Shown: one piece after another, positions 52,461 to 61,415 of the stretch
How the letters are laid out: the number at the start of each line of letters is the position of its first letter
Numbering within the stretch: position 1 is the first letter of the stretch
Source: Shewanella zhangzhouensis
GTDB taxonomy: Bacteria; Pseudomonadota; Gammaproteobacteria; Enterobacterales; Shewanellaceae
Reading direction: 5' to 3'
DNA: 64,000 nt
Assembly: GCF_019457615.1 (NCBI RefSeq)
Contig: NZ_CP080414.1
Location: 3,359,501 to 3,423,500, forward strand
Notes under the pieces: generated by a model
The model's input: only the letters and a program-made list of their open reading frames with translations
What the model was told of the DNA's origin: nothing
Database searches by the model: none
Program-made: the position numbers and the translations under genes

Positions 52461-53024
52461 ATGCCCCAAGCTTACAATCGCCGTTTATCCAGATTTTTAT
52501 TGCCATTGATAACACTCTGCCTCGCCCTGATTGGCACAATTGCCAAGGCAGAGAACCTCGTCACCATAGAAACTACCCTGGGTGACATGACCTTTGAGTT
52601 TTTCCCCAATGAAGCGCCCAAGACTGTCGCCAACTTTACACGACTGGCGCAAAGCGGCTGGTACGAAGGCCGGTCTTTCTACCGGGTCGTTAAGGGACAT
52701 GTCATTCAGGCAGGCAGCCTGGATGAAAACAACGAGCCCATGGTAGAAGCCGAGTTCAACCAGCATCCCCATATTAAAGGCACTCTGGGGCTTGCCCGGG
52801 ACGAAGACCCCAACTCAGGCTCAACTGAGTTCTACATCTGCCACGAGCCACGGCCACACCTGAATGGCCGCTATACCGTGTTTGGTCAGCTGGTTGCGGG
52901 CGAAGCGGTACTCGATGCCATCGCCAATTTGGAAGTGATTGAAAAATATTATGATGAAGACAAGAAAATCGCCTTCCACGAGCCCAAAACGCCAGTGTTA
53001 ATCAAGGCCATTCGTCTGCATTAA
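52461..53024 (+). CDS. Periplasmic cyclophilin-type peptidylprolyl isomerase
   Basis: A 187-residue prolyl cis-trans isomerase with a signal peptide (FLLPLITLCLALIGTIAKA-ENL). The cyclophilin core is VTIETTLGDMTFEFFPNEAPKTVANF, FYRVVKGHVIQAGS, GTLGLARDEDPNSGSTEFYI and YTVFGQLVAG. The catalytic Arg of the classical FHRVI motif is kept in FYRVV. Closest in plan to PpiA-type enzymes acting on exported proteins. Monocistronic. Confidence 0.88.
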   Translation: MPQAYNRRLSRFLLPLITLCLALIGTIAKAENLVTIETTLGDMTFEFFPNEAPKTVANFTRLAQSGWYEGRSFYRVVKGHVIQAGSLDENNEPMVEAEFNQHPHIKGTLGLARDEDPNSGSTEFYICHEPRPHLNGRYTVFGQLVAGEAVLDAIANLEVIEKYYDEDKKIAFHEPKTPVLIKAIRLH

Positions 53025-53139
53025 CCCAGATAAGTTCGCTCGGAATATCAGGCATGGCACCAAACCATCCCCTTGGACAGCGTTAGGCAAAGTCTCTTCG
53101 AAGAGGTCTGAGGCAAAACAAGCATTTGCAGAAGCGGAT

Positions 53140-53167
53140 AAAAAAGCTGCCCTGAGGCAGCTTTTTT
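53140..53167. terminator. Bidirectional terminator
   Basis: AAAAAAGCTGCC - CTGA - GGCAGCTTTTTT between the convergent cyclophilin gene and the membrane-protein gene ending at 53201. Confidence 0.88.
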
Positions 53168-53200
53168 AGTGGTTTGAACCCGGTGTCTGAGGGGTTGATA

Positions 53201-54349
53201 TCATTGGCCAAAGGCCGGTGAAATACAGCGTTTCACACTGTAGCTGTACCCCAAAGGAATACTGTCGTCCTTCTGGATCTCCAAGATTTCATAGTCGTTC
53301 AACTCCACCACCTTGCTGCCTTCAGCATGTTGGCAACGGGAGCGACTATCTGATTCATACACATAAATAAAATACGCCAGCATCGACTGCTGCAAGCTGT
53401 GATAGCGTTCGGCCCTGTCCTTCATCTCGCGTACCGGCATCGACGCCAGATTGGTCGTTTCTCCGTCACGGGTGATACGTACACCAAAGCTGCCGTCAGA
53501 ACCTTCAGCCGCTTCAGTTACCGACTCATTATTCAAAGCCGCTTCGGTCAATACCGCTTTATTTCCAGCGCCTTCATTGATGGTGTCTATTAGCGCCTCC
53601 GCCGCAGCACTCGCCTTTGAATCATCAGCTTGTATGGGCAATATCCCGGTGTCTATGACCTGTTTTTGCACTTTTTCATCGGCCTCGAAAAATCCTTCGT
53701 ATAAACCCGAGGTAAAGGCGCTGGAGTCTGAACCTACCCCGGTAAACGCCCCCAGCATCAAGAGTTGGATTAGCAGCGCAATACTCCAAAACCAGCGCAC
53801 AAGGGCAGTGGTGAACACAAAACGGTAATGGGGTGGATGCCAGAGAGCATGAATACCAAAGGGCTTGAGCAGCAACAGCAGCAATAGATAGAAAGGCATG
53901 GCCACCTGGGCCAGCAATAACATCAGTAGCGAGGTAATAAAAAACCAGCCCGGCAAACTGAGCAAAATCGCGAAGTTATGGCTGTATGGCAGGCTGGATG
54001 CAGCCACCCCGGTCACCTCATTGACCATGCCCGCAGCGTTACCCAGGGCAAAGTTGGCCACAACCGCATAAAACAGCAAAATCAGCGCCTTACCCGGCAG
54101 ACTGTGCCACAGGTGTAAAAAGCGTGGCCAGAACTCACTCACAAGGCCGGTCAGCACCAATAAACACATCAGGCCAAGGAACCAGGGCCCAAAATCCAGC
54201 ATCAGCACGGTTTCAACCAGCAGCAACAAGGTAGCCGTCACATAGCTGCGCTGGGCAAAGTTAAGGCTGTGCCAGAATTGTTTCAGGCCGGAGAGCATGC
54301 GGGTGAATGGCTGGGTGAAGGGACGGTTAAAGAGCCCCGAGATTTTCAT
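53201..54349 (-). CDS. Multi-pass membrane protein of unknown function
   Basis: About 382 residues. Hydrophobic helices occupy ~30-230 (SYVTATLLLLVETVLMLDFG, WFLGLMCLLVLTGLVS, ALILLFYAVVANFALG, FFITSLLMLLLAQVAMPFYLLLLLLL, SIALLIQLLMLGAF). Then comes an acidic soluble domain (~235-382) ending with a Cys-containing YSYSVKRCISPAFGQ. ATG 54349 (AGG 5 bases upstream) is preferred; 54382 or 54565 are possible but the latter would overlap the next gene. I do not recognise the family. The soluble part may be a periplasmic sensor or enzyme domain. Confidence 0.62.
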   Translation of the reverse strand: MKISGLFNRPFTQPFTRMLSGLKQFWHSLNFAQRSYVTATLLLLVETVLMLDFGPWFLGLMCLLVLTGLVSEFWPRFLHLWHSLPGKALILLFYAVVANFALGNAAGMVNEVTGVAASSLPYSHNFAILLSLPGWFFITSLLMLLLAQVAMPFYLLLLLLLKPFGIHALWHPPHYRFVFTTALVRWFWSIALLIQLLMLGAFTGVGSDSSAFTSGLYEGFFEADEKVQKQVIDTGILPIQADDSKASAAAEALIDTINEGAGNKAVLTEAALNNESVTEAAEGSDGSFGVRITRDGETTNLASMPVREMKDRAERYHSLQQSMLAYFIYVYESDSRSRCQHAEGSKVVELNDYEILEIQKDDSIPLGYSYSVKRCISPAFGQ

Positions 54350-54467
54350 CTTTACCTGAGAAGTAAGTGCCGGTAATTCCATAAGTGATAAGCGTCGCAC
54401 TGCGAGTAATCCATTGTGCCCACAAGATACTGGAAACAAATTTGTTACACCAGCATGTGGTGGCTTA

Positions 54468-55307
54468 TCAGCGACCCAAAAGCCGATAGAGTTCGCCCCG
54501 GCGCACCTCGCTCTCGGCGCTCGCCAGGGTGCCATCGGCCAGCCATATGGCCAACTGCTCGGCAATGATGGGCGCGGTTTGGGTGCGGCTCATGCCCGCC
54601 GTAAGGGCATTGTGATACAGCAAGCGAATAAGCACCCAATCCAGAGGTGTAAGCAAGTCTGCTGCGGCTTTATCGTTGAATATCGAGGGGAACACGGCGT
54701 CGCTGTCGTTCGGCAACCCCAACACCTGAGTCAGCTCTTCCACCACGCAGGATACCAACTTGCCGTGCATTCTCGCCTGATCCACAGGAATAAACACCTG
54801 TGCCTTGCGAATGACGCCGCCAGGCGCCTCAAAATGAGCCAGACACACGGCCCCATGCAAATTGGCGGCGGCCTTGGCCCCGAGGCGACGCTTTACTTCG
54901 CCGCCCCAATCCCGCTGGCGGGTAAAAAGAATATGAAGATTGGCCTCTTTGGCACCAACTTCCCGGATAGTAAGCCCGGTGAGTTCACCCAGCTGCTTCA
55001 GGTGCATCAGTACCAATTGCCGCTGCACCGGCTCCTGCACCTGCTCTTCGATGGTAAAACGGATCTCGCCGACCCACTTGGACAGCGGGAAGCTGCCGGC
55101 TTCGTATTCACGGCCATGAACAACGGCGGCAAAGGCGCGCGCCACGTAGCCTGGATTGAGATGATTACCGGCTCCGGGTTCAAAATCTGTGGCAAGCGGC
55201 TTGGCCGATGCAGTGGCAATAATCAGCAGACAGCTCAGTACCAAGGCTGTTATTGCCAATCCGGCCAACGCCACGGCGCTTGGCTGCAAAAAGGCGGGTT
55301 GCCACAT
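54468..55307 (-). CDS. Exported DUF2927-family protein
   Basis: About 279 residues. An N-terminal membrane/signal helix (ALAGLAITALVLSCLLIIATASA) is followed by a domain with WVGEIRFTIEEQVQEPVQRQLVLMHLKQL, NLHILFTRQRDW, CLAHFEAPGGVIRKAQVFIP and a metalloprotease-like SCVVEELTQVLGLPND. The EE-x2-Q replaces the HExxH helix seen in some relatives. This layout is what I associate with DUF2927. Start ATG 55307 is moderate; longer frames lack a better site. It is secreted or membrane anchored; role unknown. Confidence 0.7.
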   Translation of the reverse strand: MWQPAFLQPSAVALAGLAITALVLSCLLIIATASAKPLATDFEPGAGNHLNPGYVARAFAAVVHGREYEAGSFPLSKWVGEIRFTIEEQVQEPVQRQLVLMHLKQLGELTGLTIREVGAKEANLHILFTRQRDWGGEVKRRLGAKAAANLHGAVCLAHFEAPGGVIRKAQVFIPVDQARMHGKLVSCVVEELTQVLGLPNDSDAVFPSIFNDKAAADLLTPLDWVLIRLLYHNALTAGMSRTQTAPIIAEQLAIWLADGTLASAESEVRRGELYRLLGR

Positions 55308-55548
55308 TCGGCAGTTCCATCCAGTCCTCACATTACATCCTTTTGTACTATTCCTTTTGGCATATGTTGAAAGCTTAGCATGTCCCATCAGGGCAGCGTT
55401 CCCCTTCCACAACCCGGGCTATGGCATCAGGGTGACGCCACACTAACGGCTGTGACATAATCGCCGCAACTAAATTAAGCGGGCAGTGGTGCCTGCAGCC
55501 GAACACTCCGGTTCCCACCACGCGGCCCCGACACAAGGATATTCAGCC

Positions 55549-56709
55549 ATGGATGAGCAGTATCAATATCAGCAAAGGGACGTACCGGCTCGTCCCCATA
55601 AAGCCTTCCGACTCGGGGAAGGAAAAATCAGCGGCTATGCCAGTGTATTTTTAGGGGCGCTCTCCCTTCTGGCCGTACTTGCCTATCTTTATCCTTCCTA
55701 CCTCACCACCACAGAACTCAGGGCGGTTTACGATGCCAAAGAACTTCAGCAAGTGCTGAAATATGGCATGTATTTTTCACTCTTTTTTGGACTGCTGACC
55801 TTTGTGCTGGGTGGCTATCGGCGCCTGGGAATAACTGGTATCGGCCTGACAAGCCTCGCATTTTTTCTGGGCGGCTGGCAAATCCCCGTAGGCCCGGTTG
55901 CGCCCAAAGCACTTTCACTCGGTGTCGATTGGCTTATCCTGGCATTTTTGGGGTCTGTGTTTGTTTTTATGACCCTGGAGAAACTGTTGCCAAGGTATAA
56001 AGATCAGGTGATTTTGCGCCCGGGCTGGGGGCTGGACCTCTGGTATTTCGTATTCAACCATTTAGCCATTTCAGCCATCTTGCTTTACGCCAATTACCAT
56101 GTGAGCCACTTCCACTGGGCGGTAAGCGACGAGGTCCAGGCCTGGGTGCAGGCGCTCCCCCTGTGGGTGCAGGTGGTGGCCATTATCCTCGCAGCCGATT
56201 TTGTACTTTATTGGGAACACCGGCTGTTTCACGAAGTGGGCTTTTTGTGGCCCATCCATGCAGTACATCACTCGGTGGAAGATTTAGACTGGCTCGCGGG
56301 CTCCCGGGGTCATTTTATTCAGATGTTCTCTGAGCGTGCCATGGTGATGGTCCCCCTGTACCTGCTGGGACCGGACAAGGCCGCGCTGGACATCTATGTG
56401 GCCTTTGCGGCGCTGCAGGCCGTGCTTATCCATTGCAACACCCGACTGCATTTTGGCCCCATCAAGTACCTGTTGGTGACGCCCTGGTTCCACCACTGGC
56501 ATCACAGCTCGGAAAAACCGGCCATTGATACCAACTACGGTGCCCACACCCCCATTTACGATTGGCTTTTTGGCACCCTGCATGTGCCTTCAAAGCACTG
56601 GCCCGCACACTATGGCACCACCAAGCCCCTGCCCCGCAGCTTTATGGGACAGCTCTGGTATCCCTTTGCCTGTTGGTTGGCCAGGCGCAAACCGCAGGGC
56701 TCTGACTAA
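55549..56709 (+). CDS. Sterol desaturase / fatty-acid hydroxylase family membrane protein
   Basis: A 386-residue integral membrane di-iron oxygenase. About six helices surround the His motifs EHRLFHEVG (HxxxH), HAVHHSVE (HxxHH), HCNTRLH and FHHWHHSSEKP, the eight-or-more-histidine set of the family. Bacterial members hydroxylate or cleave lipids (alkylglycerol monooxygenase, carotenoid or ornithine-lipid hydroxylases); the substrate here is unknown. ATG 55549 follows AAGGA. Monocistronic, with a shared terminator downstream. Confidence 0.87.
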   Translation: MDEQYQYQQRDVPARPHKAFRLGEGKISGYASVFLGALSLLAVLAYLYPSYLTTTELRAVYDAKELQQVLKYGMYFSLFFGLLTFVLGGYRRLGITGIGLTSLAFFLGGWQIPVGPVAPKALSLGVDWLILAFLGSVFVFMTLEKLLPRYKDQVILRPGWGLDLWYFVFNHLAISAILLYANYHVSHFHWAVSDEVQAWVQALPLWVQVVAIILAADFVLYWEHRLFHEVGFLWPIHAVHHSVEDLDWLAGSRGHFIQMFSERAMVMVPLYLLGPDKAALDIYVAFAALQAVLIHCNTRLHFGPIKYLLVTPWFHHWHHSSEKPAIDTNYGAHTPIYDWLFGTLHVPSKHWPAHYGTTKPLPRSFMGQLWYPFACWLARRKPQGSD

Positions 56710-56756
56710 GCCACGGGTGATGGGCCTTCGCCTTAGGTTTCCTCTTGGGCACAAAC

Positions 56757-56786
56757 AAAACGCCCGGCAGATTTGCCGGGCGTTTT
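56757..56786. terminator. Bidirectional terminator
   Basis: AAAACGCCCGGCA - GATT - TGCCGGGCGTTTT between the convergent sterol-desaturase-family gene and the DUF4339 gene. Confidence 0.9.
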
Positions 56787-56809
56787 ATTCAGATGACCTC
56801 AAACATCAA

Positions 56810-58741
56810 TCAACCACGTCTGCGACTTCTGCGGCGCATGCGGCCTTCAATATCGCCTTTCTGCGGCCTGGGCTGTTCGGATTGCCCGTCGCTCAGCGCA
56901 TCGGCGGACATTGCCGGGTCTGCAAGAACCTCATCGTCCGCATCGTCATCCCCGTCGACTTCTGCCTCCTTGTGCTCATCCTTCTTATCACCCTTGAACA
57001 CGGACTTGAAGATACTGGTCACCGACGGCAGTTTAACTTTAGGCTCGTTTTTTTCAGCCTTTATGGAAGACTCAGCCTCAGGCGCCTTACTGTCAGGCAA
57101 CTTTACTGACACAGTGGCGCTGTCCCCAGCCCCGGGCTCAGTGGCAGACGCCTTCACAGCCATGCCGTCATGGTCGAAGTCTTCGGGGGAGAAACCGAAT
57201 AAGCCGTCTTTCCCCTGAGGGCGACTGGGCACAGGATCTGGCAAAGTGCTCGGCATCAGGGACGCGAAAAAATCGTCTGGGTTAGCCTTTACCGCAACCG
57301 GGTCCAACGACTGAGAACCAGCCTTTAATGCCCCAGTGGGGACAGATACATCACCGGCGGCTGGCGCCTCAGCAAACCCGTTATCGGTTGTGCCCTTGGC
57401 CGCTTCGGCAGCATCGAGGGAAGCGATAAAATCGTTTACCGAAATCATTTTGGGCCGCTTTACAGCAACAGGATCCCTGGGAACCGATGCAGGATCTTTT
57501 GCCGGGGTGGCAGCCTGGGGTGCAGTCATCCCGGACGCGCCTGTTTCAGGCTTAAAAGCCAGCGGCGTGGCCGCCTCCGGCTCAGTACTCCCGTCGGCGT
57601 CCTCATTGTCAACAGCCTCATCAGGCACGTCACTCTCATCAGGCTCGGTAAGGGAAGCTTCGTTGGCGGTTTCCTTTACCACTTGCAGCGGCTCCAGTGC
57701 ATTGGACAACTCCTGCTCCCAGGCCAGCGACAGTGCCAAATCAGCGCTGAGACCCTCATCATCTTCCGGTAAAAGCAGCTCGTGTTCGGCTTCTGCTTCC
57801 ACCTCGCCTGAGGCCACCGAGGCATCCTCAATGAGTTCGAGGTGGGTTACTGCTGACGGCTCATGCGATGGAGTCGCCGGGAGCACTGATTCAGCCTGCT
57901 CGAGCGCGATGGACTCAAACTCCAGAGGCGCGATTTCAATACGGGCCTTGGGTGTATCCGCGAGCAGCTCGCTATCGACTTCAATCTTGTCGCTGTCGAC
58001 TTCAACTTGGCCACTTTGGGCTTCAAGCTGGTCGCTGTCGATTTCAGGCAGTTCAGGTTCGGCGCCAATCACGGGCACGGGCTCAGGCTTATGCTCAGAC
58101 ACGGAGTCAGATGCAGGGACTAAGGTGGGAGTGGAAACGGCAGCGGCTTCGATTTGAGGCGTAACAGCCAAACCGGCAGCCGCCCTGGCCACCAGCGGCT
58201 CACTCACAGTGCTTGCCACCGCAGCCTGACTTTCATCCGCTTTTGCCTTTCGCTCACGCAGACACAGGTCAAACCCGTCACTCACTTCGGTAAGTTCAAT
58301 TTTGGCCATCGCCAGCGCGTAGCTGAGGTCGTCCAGTTGCTTGCGATACCGGCCTGCGTCTTCCTCAATACCCGCAATGCCCCGTTTGACCTCATCACTG
58401 AGCTTATGGGTCAGCCGCTTGTAGGTGGTAATTTCCTGCTCCAGCTCACCGAGCAACCTCTGGGTGACATTCACACTGGTTTCAAGGGTGGCAACCTGCT
58501 CTGTCAGTTGCTGACGTCGGCGACTGAATGCCGACGAGAGAGTTTGGGGCACTGTGGTCGCTACCGGTGCCGGAGCGGGGATTTGGCCAGTGAACTCAGG
58601 AATGTGACTCACAGGGAGCCACTGGGTGTAAGAAGGGTGCCAACCATAACTGTCGGGTTTATCCTGCAAAAACGCGATGGCCTCGGCATGGGTCAATGGC
58701 GCGCTCTGGGCACCATTATGTGAAAGAATCCATTTCTTCAT
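56810..58741 (-). CDS. Large DUF4339 (GYF-like) coiled-coil protein with disordered acidic region
   Basis: A 643-residue protein. Residues 1-~50 are a DUF4339/GYF_2-type domain (KKWILSHNGAQSAPLTHAEA, SYGWHPSYTQWLPVSHIPEF). Residues ~75-165 form a coiled coil, and ~170-600 are a highly acidic, Glu/Asp/Ala/Pro-rich disordered stretch. The C-terminus is an Arg cluster (RMRRRSRRRG). ATG 58741 is chosen because the adjacent paralogue begins in the same way; 58750 is possible. It looks like a scaffold whose GYF-like head binds a partner peptide. The basic end might bind nucleic acid or membrane. Function unknown. Confidence 0.68.
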   Translation of the reverse strand: MKKWILSHNGAQSAPLTHAEAIAFLQDKPDSYGWHPSYTQWLPVSHIPEFTGQIPAPAPVATTVPQTLSSAFSRRRQQLTEQVATLETSVNVTQRLLGELEQEITTYKRLTHKLSDEVKRGIAGIEEDAGRYRKQLDDLSYALAMAKIELTEVSDGFDLCLRERKAKADESQAAVASTVSEPLVARAAAGLAVTPQIEAAAVSTPTLVPASDSVSEHKPEPVPVIGAEPELPEIDSDQLEAQSGQVEVDSDKIEVDSELLADTPKARIEIAPLEFESIALEQAESVLPATPSHEPSAVTHLELIEDASVASGEVEAEAEHELLLPEDDEGLSADLALSLAWEQELSNALEPLQVVKETANEASLTEPDESDVPDEAVDNEDADGSTEPEAATPLAFKPETGASGMTAPQAATPAKDPASVPRDPVAVKRPKMISVNDFIASLDAAEAAKGTTDNGFAEAPAAGDVSVPTGALKAGSQSLDPVAVKANPDDFFASLMPSTLPDPVPSRPQGKDGLFGFSPEDFDHDGMAVKASATEPGAGDSATVSVKLPDSKAPEAESSIKAEKNEPKVKLPSVTSIFKSVFKGDKKDEHKEAEVDGDDDADDEVLADPAMSADALSDGQSEQPRPQKGDIEGRMRRRSRRRG

Positions 58742-58786
58742 AGTGATCATTCTTGTTCATCGCCAGGGCGACTGTGTGGAATGGGA

Positions 58787-59218
58787 TTAGCCTTGTCTTA
58801 CGGCAAAACCGGCCAGCTTTTTCTGCAACGCCTCATACTGCTCATTGATAGTGCGCAGGGTCTGATTGACCTCTTGATTCAGGCTCTGAGTGACCGTTTT
58901 GCTGCCCTTGATATCGGCTCCGAGTGCCGACAGGCTTTGCTGCAGTGACGTCAAGCTGGCGGCGATGGGTTCGAGCGACTGCTTTAGCCCTTGCTCCTTG
59001 GCGAATACCCGCTCAATCAAGGCCTGTGGCACGGCTTTGGGTGGCGGCGGGGGCGTTAGCTTAAGCTCAAACTCGTCGATGTGGCTTACCGGTACCCACT
59101 GGGCAAACGATGGCTCCCAGGCATAACTGTCTGGATGGGCTGCGATAAACAGATTGGCTTCAGTCAACCCAAAGGGGCCGCTGATCTCGCCCTGATGGGA
59201 CAAATACCATTCCTTCAT
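58787..59218 (-). CDS. Small DUF4339 (GYF-like) coiled-coil paralogue
   Basis: A 143-residue protein with the same plan as its neighbour but no long tail: KEWYLSHQGEISGPFGLTEA, SYAWEPSFAQWVPVSHIDEF (residues ~1-50), a Pro-rich link (LTPPPPPKAVP), then a coiled coil (~65-140). AAGAGG lies 6 bases before the ATG. The pair begins 45 bases apart in one operon and clearly arose by duplication; the small copy may pair with the coiled coil of the large one. Confidence 0.72.
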   Translation of the reverse strand: MKEWYLSHQGEISGPFGLTEANLFIAAHPDSYAWEPSFAQWVPVSHIDEFELKLTPPPPPKAVPQALIERVFAKEQGLKQSLEPIAASLTSLQQSLSALGADIKGSKTVTQSLNQEVNQTLRTINEQYEALQKKLAGFAVRQG

Positions 59219-59692
59219 AGATCACCTCTTACCTTTTTGTATTGGTACTACTTTGGTTTTTTCATTGTTCAGGCGTGATGTTCTAACCGTTACAAGGGGC
59301 TATCTGTTCTCAGGGGAAAACCCATTGCAACAACCGGCTACATTAACCGATGTTTTTTTACAAGACCACCGATAAGGCGTAAATCCCGCAGAAAATTTAA
59401 TCGTCGCAGATACGGAAAAAACCTTAATAATCAGTCTAAAGAACGACATCCATCTGCTGCAGCAAACACCTGCACTACCTTTTTACCTTTACATTTAGCC
59501 AGTAACGCCTTTGGCGAGACTGAGATAACACAAACCCGGTTAACACCGGCGAGAATCGGCTTGGCCGGAAAAAAGGAGGTTGAGAGCAGGCTGGATAAAT
59601 GGGCAATAAAACAGCCGCTTCAGGCAATACATCAACAGGTTTACGCCGTTAGGATAATGGCGGCTGAACTGTAGCCTGTTAACGGAGGTTTT
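59219..59692. other. Gene-free region between DUF4339 operon and detox cluster
   Basis: No supported gene in 474 bases. The left part is the promoter region of the DUF4339 pair. TAGGATAAT near 59650 may be the -10 of the downstream carboxymuconolactone-decarboxylase-like gene, whose GGAGG lies 5 bases before its ATG. Frames on the minus strand around 59540-59840 lack a ribosome site and look random. Confidence 0.4.
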
Positions 59693-60025
59693 ATGGCTGA
59701 AAACACAGGTATTGCGCAAAAGATATTTGGGGATTTTGCTCCCAAGCTTGCGTATCTCACCGATGATATTCTGTTTGGCCCCGTGTGGGGCGGGGAAGAG
59801 CTTTCGCAACGGGACCGAAGCTTAATCACAGTGGCTGCGCTCATTACCCAGCACAGGCCTGATCAACTGAGGTTTCACCTCGCCAAGGCGGTGGAGAATG
59901 GCCTTTCCCAAACAGAGCTCATAGAGGTCATCACCCAGCTCGCCTTTTATGCCGGTTGGCCGAGTTCCATGACGGCACTCGACGTCGCCCGGGAAGTGTT
60001 CGCATCGACTGAGAGTGCGAAGTAA
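59693..60025 (+). CDS. Carboxymuconolactone-decarboxylase-like protein
   Basis: A 110-residue helical CMD-family protein: LTDDILFGPVWGGEELSQRDRSLITVAALITQ and HLAKAVENGLSQTELIEVITQLAFYAGWP. It lacks the CxxC of AhpD-type peroxidases, so it belongs to the decarboxylase-like side; His in RFHLAKA fits the active site of that group. Such proteins often sit beside AraC-controlled oxidoreductases and cupins, as here. The actual reaction is unknown. Confidence 0.85.
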   Translation: MAENTGIAQKIFGDFAPKLAYLTDDILFGPVWGGEELSQRDRSLITVAALITQHRPDQLRFHLAKAVENGLSQTELIEVITQLAFYAGWPSSMTALDVAREVFASTESAK

Positions 60026-60218
60026 CGCCGGGTCATCAGTGAATTCCACTCACAGAAATTGAGTCATCTTAAATCGAATGTCCGGATTTTCAGGCAATCA
60101 ATCCGGACCTTCATCCTTTCTTGTACGCGCCTGTTTTCCAGACAATAGAGCTCATATCCGCGCCTTCACAGACCACTGCGGCCGGCGCGGCAACCCTGTC
60201 TCTGATGAGGAAACGATA

Positions 60219-61286
60219 TTGAAAACATCCATCACCACGCTGGTGCTAGGCACCTTACTCAGTACTGCAGGTGCGTCCCTGCCAATGGATGCGCAGGCAC
60301 AAACAACAGAATTGCAACAGACACCATCCAGCGATGCCAATAATTTTTATCGGAGTAATCGGCTCAACATGCAAAAGGTCATCTTTAAAAATCAGTTCCA
60401 TATGAATGTCACTGGCAACCTTTACCTACCGAAAGACATAAAATCCACAGAGCGCAGACCGGCTATCATCGTCGGCCACCCCATGGGAGCAGTGAAAGAA
60501 CAAAGCGCCATGCTATATGCCCAGAAACTGGCCGAACAAGGATTTATCACGCTCGCCATCGACCTGTCGTTTTGGGGGGAGAGCGAAGGCAGTCCCCGCA
60601 ACGCGGTACTGCCCGATATGTATGCTGAAGATTTCAGTGCTGCGGTTGATTTCCTCGGTACCAGCCAATTTACCGATCGGGAAAGAATAGGTGTGCTCGG
60701 GATTTGTGGCAGCGGCGGCTTCGCCATCAGTGCCGCTAAAATCGATCCGAGAATGAAAGCCATTGCCACCGTCAGCATGTACGACATGGGGGGCTTCAGT
60801 CGCCATCTCTACGGCAAATCCCAATCGATGGCACAACGCAAACAGATACTCGCGGATGCGGCAGCACAGCGCTATACGGAATTCACTGGCGGAGAAACCA
60901 TATACACAGGCGGTACTCCCCATCAGATTGACGACAACTCTCATCCAATTGCCAAGGAGTTCTATGACTTCTACCGAACGCCCCGTGGACAATTTACCCC
61001 TGAAGGTTCCAGTGCTGAGCTGACAACCCATCCGACGCTGAGCAGCAACGTCAAGTTTATGAATTTCTACCCCTTCAATGACATAGAAAGCATCTCACCA
61101 CGCCCCTTGCTGTTTATCAGCGGCGAGCATGCCCACTCGATTGAGTTCAGTCAGGAGGCCTACGCGCTGGCCGCTGAGCCGAAGGAGCTATATCTGGTCA
61201 AGAATGCCGGGCACGTGGATCTCTATGACCGCACGGGATTAATCCCATTCGCCAAGTTAACTGACTTCTTTAACAAAAACCTGTAG
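60219..61286 (+). CDS. Exported alpha/beta hydrolase
   Basis: A 355-residue predicted periplasmic hydrolase of the dienelactone-hydrolase/X-Pro-type group. Signal peptide MKTSITTLVLGTLLSTAGA...AQA. The oxyanion strand PAIIVGHPMGAVKEQ, nucleophile elbow GICGSGGFAIS (Cys-Gly-Ser, with Ser or Cys as nucleophile), late acid after PLLFISGEHAHS, and NAGHVDLYD as the catalytic His. The start is TTG 60219 (GAGGA 8-10 bases upstream), because residues from earlier starts are not signal-like. Substrate unknown; it is the second gene of the detox-like cluster. Confidence 0.8.
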   Translation: MKTSITTLVLGTLLSTAGASLPMDAQAQTTELQQTPSSDANNFYRSNRLNMQKVIFKNQFHMNVTGNLYLPKDIKSTERRPAIIVGHPMGAVKEQSAMLYAQKLAEQGFITLAIDLSFWGESEGSPRNAVLPDMYAEDFSAAVDFLGTSQFTDRERIGVLGICGSGGFAISAAKIDPRMKAIATVSMYDMGGFSRHLYGKSQSMAQRKQILADAAAQRYTEFTGGETIYTGGTPHQIDDNSHPIAKEFYDFYRTPRGQFTPEGSSAELTTHPTLSSNVKFMNFYPFNDIESISPRPLLFISGEHAHSIEFSQEAYALAAEPKELYLVKNAGHVDLYDRTGLIPFAKLTDFFNKNL

Positions 61287-61415
61287 TCCGGACGGATTGC
61301 CAAAGTCGCCCGGTCTCGACCAAAAGCACCTGCAAAAAGTACCGGTAAGAAGAGTGTCGTGGCGCCTGAGCGCCACTCGACACCCAATCCGCCGTTTAGC
61401 CCATCAGGAGACAAG

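Noticed and set aside
53093..53104. CTCTTCGAAGAG palindrome after the cyclophilin gene
   Set aside because: Short, isolated and next to a clear terminator; no gene start nearby for it to regulate.
57336..58157. 273-residue Ser/Ala-rich plus-strand frame within the DUF4339 gene
   Set aside because: Arises from the complement of the Glu/Asp-rich disordered stretch; no start signal or domain.
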